This document shows positions 5,373-8,970 of a DNA stretch of 8,970 nucleotides, one piece after another (positions within the stretch are counted from its first letter, which is position 1; the number at the start of each line of letters is the position of its first letter). The stretch covers positions 1-8,970 of the forward strand of contig SBBS01000069.1 in the NCBI GenBank assembly GCA_005239605.1, in the 5' to 3' direction. Both the position numbers and the translations under genes were made by a program. Source of the DNA: a bacterium (GTDB lineage: Bacteria; Patescibacteriota; Minisyncoccia; Ryanbacterales; 2-02-FULL-48-12). The notes under the pieces are model-generated. The model was not told where the DNA came from, did not search any database, and worked only from the letters and a program-made list of their open reading frames with translations.

Positions 5373-8179
5373 ATTCCTAACCATTTCCCCGTGGGAGAGG
5401 CCTTATTTTTTTTGATTTGGGCAGGAGTTCCCTCTGCTATCAAAAATCCTCCTTCCGGCCCTCCTTCCGGACCCAATTCCACTATCCAATCAGAGTTTTT
5501 AAGCACATCGGTATTGTGTTCAATGACAAGCACCGAGTTTCCTTTATCCACAAGCGCGCGCAACACCTCCAAAAGCCGGCGGATATCATCAAAATGAAGG
5601 CCAGTGGTTGGTTCATCTAAAATATACATTGTCTTTCCTGTTGCTTTTTTGGCGAGTTCCGTGGCTAATTTTACACGTTGCGCTTCTCCGCCTGAAAGCG
5701 TAGTTGCTGATTGCCCCATGTGCATGTACCCCAACCCCACCTGCGCCAGTGTCTCCAAACGTGTTCGTATGGCCGGAATATCTTTGAAAAATTCGTTTGC
5801 GTCTTCCACCGGCATATCCAGCACATCCGCAATCGTTTTCCCGTTATATAAAATGGAAAGCGCTTCCTGGTTATATCGTTTTCCGCGGCATTCCTCGCAT
5901 TCAATATAAATATCAGGCAAAAAATACATTTCAATTTTCCGAACGCCCTGCCCTTCGCAGGCCTCGCACCGGCCGCCTTTCACGTTAAAACTAAACCGCC
6001 CCGATTTATAGCCGCGCGCGCGCGCTTCATTGGTGCGTGAAAAAATATCGCGAATAAATGTAAAAGCGCCCGTATAAGTTGCGGGGTTGGAACGCGGCGT
6101 GCGCCCAATGGGCGATTGATCCACAATTACCACTTTATCCAAATACTGCATGCCCTCAATTGATTTATGCGGTGCCGCCTCTTCGCGTGATTTATAGAAA
6201 TGACGCATCAAAGCGCGTCCGATGGTGTCGTTTACCAAAGTGCTTTTACCGGAACCGGATACGCCTCCCACGCATACCAGCTCGCCGAGCGGAATTGACA
6301 CGTTAATATTCTTCAAGTTGTTGCCGCGCGCCCCGCGCACGCGAAGAATTTTCTTTTTGCCATCAGCGCTCGTTTTTTGCTTCTTTGGAATCGTAATAGT
6401 TTTGCGTCCCGATATGTAATGCCCGGTTGAAGTGGATGCGGCATACAGCTCTTTAGGAGAGCCCTGAAAAATTATCATCCCGCCATGTTTACCCGCGCCC
6501 GGACCCATGTCAACAATCCAATCCGCCGAGTTCATGGTATCGCGATCGTGCTCCACTACCAAAATAGTATTTCCCAAATCGCGCAGGCGCTGCAATGTTT
6601 CAATCAAACGACGATGATCGCGCGGATGGAGGCCGATAGATGGTTCATCAAGCACATAAGTTACGCCCGTAAGATGCGATCCGATTTGCGTTGCCAAGCG
6701 CACGCGCTGGGCCTCTCCCCCCGAAAGCGTGGTTGACTCGCGATCAAGCGTCAAATAATTCAACCCCACATCAAGCAAAAATGAAAACCGATTCATAATT
6801 TCTTTTACCAACGGGCCTGTGACGGCGCGTTCGCCCTTTGCCGATGTTTTTTCCATATCGGTGAAAAATGCCAATGCGGCCTTTACATCCAAATGAGAAA
6901 CTTCTGCAATATTTTTTTTAGAAAGCCGCACGCTAAGCGCCTCGGGTTTCAAACGCGCGCCGGCGCAAGCAAAACACGGTTCAAGCCGCATATATTTTTC
7001 GATTTCCGCGCGCGTCCATTCCGAATCGGTTTCTTTCCATCTGCGCTTCAGATTCGGAATAACTCCTTCAAATGACTGTTCTCCATTTAAAATAACGTCT
7101 ATTACTTTTGCCGGCAAATCTCGCACGGGCGTGTGAAGCGAAAAGCTATGCCGATGCGCAAGATCCTCCAGCATCCACCAATACCACGATTGCCGCCCCA
7201 CGCGGTGCGAAGCTCGCGCCCATGGCTGAATCGCCCCTTCGGCAAGCGTTAAACTTTTGTTTGAAAATACCAATGCCGGATCTACTTCCAGCGTATGTCC
7301 AATGCCCGTGCAAAGAGAACATGCGCCATACGGGCTATTGAATGAAAAAAGGCGCGGTTCCAATTCCGGCAATGAAATCGCGCATGCAGGACAAGCAAAG
7401 TGTTCGGAATATAATGTTTCGGCGCCGTTGTGTTCCACTACAATAATACCTTTGCCGATTTTCAGCGCCGTTTCCAGCGAATCGGCAAGACGCGGACGAT
7501 CAATATCGCTATCAATAACTAAACGATCCACTACCACCTCTATGGAGTGGCGCTTTTTTGAATCTAGCTTTATATCAACGGCTTCTTCCAAGCGCATAAC
7601 AGCGCCATCCACGCGCACGCGCATAAATCCCTTGCGCGCTATCTCATCAAGCACGCCCTTATGCTCCCCTTTGCGTCCGCGCACCACGGGCGCTAAAAGC
7701 ATTAGCGTAGAACCCTCCCGAAACGCAAGCATACGTCCTATCATTTCATCAATGGTTTGCCGCTTGACAGGCTTGCCGCATTGCGGGCAGTGAGGCGTCC
7801 CGGCGCGCGCAAATAAAATACGGAGATAATCATAAATCTCCGTAATAGTGCCCACCGTAGATCGGGGATTCCGGGACACACTTTTTTGATCAATGGAAAT
7901 GGCTGGTGATAAGCCTTCAATGGAATCCACATCGGGCTTTTCTTTCACTCCCAAAAATTGCCGCGCATAGGCCGAAAGAGATTCCACAAACCGCCGCTCG
8001 GCTTCAGCATAAATGGTGTCAAATGCAAGCGATGACTTGCCGGATCCGGAAAGTCCCGTAATAACCACAAGTTTGTTGCGCGGAATATCAAGAGATACAT
8101 TTTTTAAATTATGCACGCGCGCTCCGCGGATTTGAATAGAAGGTGTTATTTCTTTAGACAAAACTTTTTTGCGAGCCAT
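5369..8179 (-). CDS. uvrA: Excinuclease ABC subunit A (UvrA)
   Basis: UvrA is the damage sensor of nucleotide excision repair. As a dimer it loads UvrB on distorted DNA in the cytoplasm. The 936-residue product is full length (E. coli 940) with both ABC modules intact. Module 1 has Walker A GLSGSGKSS (42-50), signature LSGGEAQR (485-492) and Walker B YVLDEP (508-513). Module 2 has Walker A GVSGSGKST (639-647), signature LSGGEAQR (828-835) and Walker B YILDEP (852-857). Zinc modules are complete at C263/C266/C287/C290 and C738/C741/C761/C764. Extra CxxC pairs at 131/134 and 402/405 also match the family. The frame runs on to a TTG at 8209, but that codon begins a chance TTGACA in the promoter region. 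ATG 8179 gives MARKK followed shortly by the conserved RGARVHNLKN start. No uvrB or uvrC is adjacent. The TGA stop supports the standard code. Confidence 0.97.
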   Translation of the reverse strand: MARKKVLSKEITPSIQIRGARVHNLKNVSLDIPRNKLVVITGLSGSGKSSLAFDTIYAEAERRFVESLSAYARQFLGVKEKPDVDSIEGLSPAISIDQKSVSRNPRSTVGTITEIYDYLRILFARAGTPHCPQCGKPVKRQTIDEMIGRMLAFREGSTLMLLAPVVRGRKGEHKGVLDEIARKGFMRVRVDGAVMRLEEAVDIKLDSKKRHSIEVVVDRLVIDSDIDRPRLADSLETALKIGKGIIVVEHNGAETLYSEHFACPACAISLPELEPRLFSFNSPYGACSLCTGIGHTLEVDPALVFSNKSLTLAEGAIQPWARASHRVGRQSWYWWMLEDLAHRHSFSLHTPVRDLPAKVIDVILNGEQSFEGVIPNLKRRWKETDSEWTRAEIEKYMRLEPCFACAGARLKPEALSVRLSKKNIAEVSHLDVKAALAFFTDMEKTSAKGERAVTGPLVKEIMNRFSFLLDVGLNYLTLDRESTTLSGGEAQRVRLATQIGSHLTGVTYVLDEPSIGLHPRDHRRLIETLQRLRDLGNTILVVEHDRDTMNSADWIVDMGPGAGKHGGMIIFQGSPKELYAASTSTGHYISGRKTITIPKKQKTSADGKKKILRVRGARGNNLKNINVSIPLGELVCVGGVSGSGKSTLVNDTIGRALMRHFYKSREEAAPHKSIEGMQYLDKVVIVDQSPIGRTPRSNPATYTGAFTFIRDIFSRTNEARARGYKSGRFSFNVKGGRCEACEGQGVRKIEMYFLPDIYIECEECRGKRYNQEALSILYNGKTIADVLDMPVEDANEFFKDIPAIRTRLETLAQVGLGYMHMGQSATTLSGGEAQRVKLATELAKKATGKTMYILDEPTTGLHFDDIRRLLEVLRALVDKGNSVLVIEHNTDVLKNSDWIVELGPEGGPEGGFLIAEGTPAQIKKNKASPTGKWLGI

Positions 8180-8190
8180 ATAGCGTAGCC

Positions 8191-8219
8191 AGCATACCCC
8201 GTTTGTCAAGAAAAAGCAA
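8191..8219 (-). promoter_or_regulatory. Predicted promoter of uvrA
   Basis: On the minus strand TTGCTT (8219-8214), a 17-nt spacer and TATGCT (8196-8191, 4 of 6) place transcription start near 8184, about 5 nt before ATG 8179. A perfect TTGACA (8209-8204) is also present. Its only -10 at 16-18 nt is TACGCT (8187-8182), which ends 2 nt before the ATG, too close for a normal start. Which -35 is used is not settled. Confidence 0.35.
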
Positions 8220-8227
8220 TACGCCGC

Positions 8228-8545
8228 TTATTGTTCGTTTTCAAGAAAAAGCCGTTTTTCAAATCCACCCCGTTCTTCAAGTTTTCGTTTGCGTTCTTCT
8301 GCAATTTCCTCCGGCAAAATGCCGTATGCTTTTTGCAGCGCGTCCAAGATTTCCTGCATGTAGGCAATCTGCACAAGCGCGGGGTTTTCTTTGTTGCGCA
8401 ATTCCTGCGCCTCCTCAAGAAGTTTGTTTTCCAATGCGGCAATAAATTCCGCATCATCCTCCAGCATGCGCGTATGGATAGGCGTGCCTTTTTGAGCCAT
8501 TATTTCAGGCATATTGTCGCGTATAAGTTTTTTGAAAATGCGCAT
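8228..8545 (-). CDS. HisE/MazG-like nucleoside polyphosphate pyrophosphohydrolase
   Basis: This 105-residue protein (from ATG 8545) matches the small phosphoribosyl-ATP pyrophosphohydrolase-like family of all-alpha NTP pyrophosphatases, thought to clear non-canonical nucleotides. It has the N-terminal KKLIRDNMPEI (family KLVRDKIPEI), a Glu-Glu-x2-Glu metal motif (44, 45, 48) and the C-terminal signature EERGGFEKR (about 90-98). Aligning from the RGGF end, the second metal motif, usually E-L-A-D, reads Q-I-A-Y (59-62); a nearby E65-x2-D68 could take its place. Activity is therefore uncertain. The frame extends to ATG 8563, but that codon overlaps an extended -10 and adds six residues not expected in the family. 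ATG 8545 is 6 nt after the -10, indicating a leaderless message. No his genes are near, so a role in histidine synthesis is not suggested. Confidence 0.85.
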   Translation of the reverse strand: MRIFKKLIRDNMPEIMAQKGTPIHTRMLEDDAEFIAALENKLLEEAQELRNKENPALVQIAYMQEILDALQKAYGILPEEIAEERKRKLEERGGFEKRLFLENEQ

Positions 8546-8551
8546 AATGCC

Positions 8552-8560
8552 GTTATACCA
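8552..8560 (-). promoter_or_regulatory. Predicted extended -10 of the pyrophosphohydrolase gene
   Basis: On the minus strand TGG precedes TATAAC (8557-8552, 5 of 6 to consensus), making an extended -10. The -35 position 17 nt upstream (TTCTTT) is poor, as is common for extended -10 promoters. ATG 8545 follows 6 nt later. The promoter is back to back with that of tRNA-Ala. Confidence 0.45.
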
Positions 8561-8562
8561 CA

Positions 8563-8591
8563 TTGAATTACGTTAAAGAAACTGATAGTAT
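8563..8591 (+). promoter_or_regulatory. Predicted promoter of tRNA-Ala
   Basis: TTGAAT (8563-8568, 4 of 6), a 17-nt spacer ending in TGA, and TAGTAT (8586-8591, 4 of 6) form an extended -10 promoter. Transcription should start near 8598, about 6 nt before the mature tRNA. It overlaps the upstream zone of the divergent pyrophosphohydrolase promoter. Confidence 0.45.
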
Positions 8592-8603
8592 GTTTTACAT
8601 TAC

Positions 8604-8674
8604 GGGCCATTAGCTTAGGGGCAGAGCACCCGGTTTGCATCCGGGAGACGCGAGTTCGATTCTCGCATGGTCCA
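8604..8674 (+). tRNA. tRNA-Ala (anticodon UGC)
   Basis: A full cloverleaf of 71 nt. The 7-bp acceptor pairs GGGCCAT with ATGGTCC and contains the G3:U70 wobble that identifies alanine tRNA. The D arm is GCTT/GAGC. The anticodon arm is CCCGG/CCGGG around TTTGCAT, with anticodon TGC at 8636-8638. A 4-nt variable loop follows, then the T arm GCGAG/CTCGC around TTCGATT. The discriminator is A8674. The CCA end is not encoded, so a CCA-adding enzyme is required. Confidence 0.97.
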
Positions 8675-8723
8675 CATTTCATGATTTGACGGAGTTTGCG
8701 CCTCGGGGCTTCGCCAAGTAATC

Positions 8724-8970
8724 CTAGGGGGATTTCCAAAAAATCGAGAGCAACTGATTCTCGATTTTTTGGTTCGAGCCGATTTTTTTCAGAAAAGTTT
8801 TGATTTCATCAAAATTTTCTGTGGAAGCAAGATTTTTGGCTTGGTTGGCGTCTAAAATCCAATTCCGCACGAGTTCGAGACCTGGAATCTCAAGTCAAAC
8901 AGTATCTGTGGATAATGCGGGAATGTGTTTTCTCACATACGGTGTTCCTCGTTTCCAAACTGCGTATACG
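8724..8970 (-). pseudogene. Decayed C-terminus of a site-specific recombinase (partial)
   Basis: Read on the minus strand in one frame, this stretch gives LEIPGLELVRNWILDANQ..., then TFLKKIGSNQKIENQ and SIFWKSP before TAG at 8726-8724. The pattern of a VRNW-type helix, a (V/I)GSN block and a final (F/W)KSPW-type end resembles, from memory, the C-termini of the large serine-type recombinases common in Patescibacteria. After the TAG the frame still reads DYLAKPRG, as if a TGG codon (SPW-DYLA) had mutated to TAG. A second in-frame stop, TGA at 8897-8895, interrupts the frame upstream. The residues before that (about 24 to the window end) show no recognisable recombinase motif. I therefore read it as a broken remnant, or a short unrelated ORF. 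It runs out of the window. Confidence 0.4.
8736..8772 (+). terminator. Strong A/T-tract hairpin, probable terminator after tRNA-Ala
   Basis: A perfect 14-bp inverted repeat, 8736-8749 against 8759-8772, encloses a 9-nt loop. Each arm combines an A6 or T6 tract with a TCGAGA/TCTCGA core. The T6 run after the core gives terminator geometry for transcripts leaving the tRNA, and the symmetric form could also work in reverse. It lies inside the reading frame of the recombinase remnant, so it may also be coincidental coding sequence. Confidence 0.5.

Noticed and set aside
5448..5471. 12-bp tandem repeat in uvrA encoding PEGG-PEGG
   Set aside because: Other UvrAs have PEGGSGGG of the same length here, so it is substitution or local conversion, not an insertion, and the frame is intact.
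6012..6026. Alternating CG run (another at 4455-4465), Z-DNA-like
   Set aside because: Explained by Ala-Arg codons in uvrA and the HTH gene; CGCG is common throughout the window.
8180..8209. TTG start giving a 946-residue UvrA
   Set aside because: The ten extra residues are not part of the family and the TTG begins a promoter-like TTGACA; ATG 8179 is preferred.
8500..8739. 79-residue minus-strand ORF containing CGPCENRTRVSRMQTG
   Set aside because: It is the antisense shadow of tRNA-Ala, a well-known annotation artefact; the tRNA explains the sequence fully.
8895..8897. In-frame TGA read as a recoded sense codon (Gly or Trp)
   Set aside because: uvrA and the 425-residue membrane protein gene both terminate at TGA at the expected place, so the standard code applies.
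8907..8915. Perfect DnaA-box word (TTATCCACA on the minus strand)
   Set aside because: One isolated 9-mer; no cluster, AT-rich unwinding region or dnaA/dnaN genes nearby, and one chance match in about 9 kb is not unusual.

Overview
The window looks like chromosome from a Patescibacteria/Candidate Phyla Radiation bacterium, most likely Parcubacteria-like. This rests on the gene set and protein style: an EF-P with a QQR loop in place of the usual PGKG loop, a sigma-4/HARE DNA-binding protein, and a membrane protein next to a VirD4/HerA-like ATPase, a pairing I associate from memory with this group. UGA acts as a normal stop: uvrA and the 425-residue membrane protein gene both end in TGA exactly where their products should end. 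This argues against the UGA-recoded Gracilibacteria and Absconditabacteria. The tRNA does not encode its CCA tail.

Layout. 1-132 holds no gene I can support, only an upstream flank and a promoter. efp (133-702, +) converges with a four-gene minus-strand operon that reads from 5334 down to 720. Its order is: a sigma-region-4 plus HARE winged-helix protein, a single-TM membrane protein, a small membrane protein with a HEPN-like R-x4-H motif, and a VirD4/HerA-like ATPase. The gaps are 8, 3 and 8 nt, and one good promoter (5372-5344) precedes the first gene. Upstream lie uvrA (5369-8179, -) and a small HisE/MazG-like pyrophosphohydrolase (8228-8545, -), each with its own promoter. tRNA-Ala(UGC) (8604-8674, +) is divergent from the pyrophosphohydrolase. 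After it come a strong hairpin and what looks like the decayed C-terminus of a site-specific recombinase, running off the window end.

How the genes fit together. efp, uvrA, the pyrophosphohydrolase and the tRNA are housekeeping functions (translation of proline stretches, excision repair, nucleotide clean-up). The four-gene operon is the part worth attention. It pairs a membrane-anchored partner with a DNA-pumping type ATPase that has almost no N-terminal domain of its own, plus a membrane-anchored HEPN-like protein, and puts a dedicated DNA-binding regulator first. I infer a cell-envelope DNA or nucleoprotein translocation apparatus; its substrate cannot be told from sequence.

A second theme is promoter style. 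Four transcription units have a 17-bp spacer and an extended -10 (TGn), and the protein-coding ones place the start codon only 6-9 nt after the -10 hexamer. This suggests leaderless or near-leaderless mRNAs, and it moves three start codons downstream of the longest open frame.
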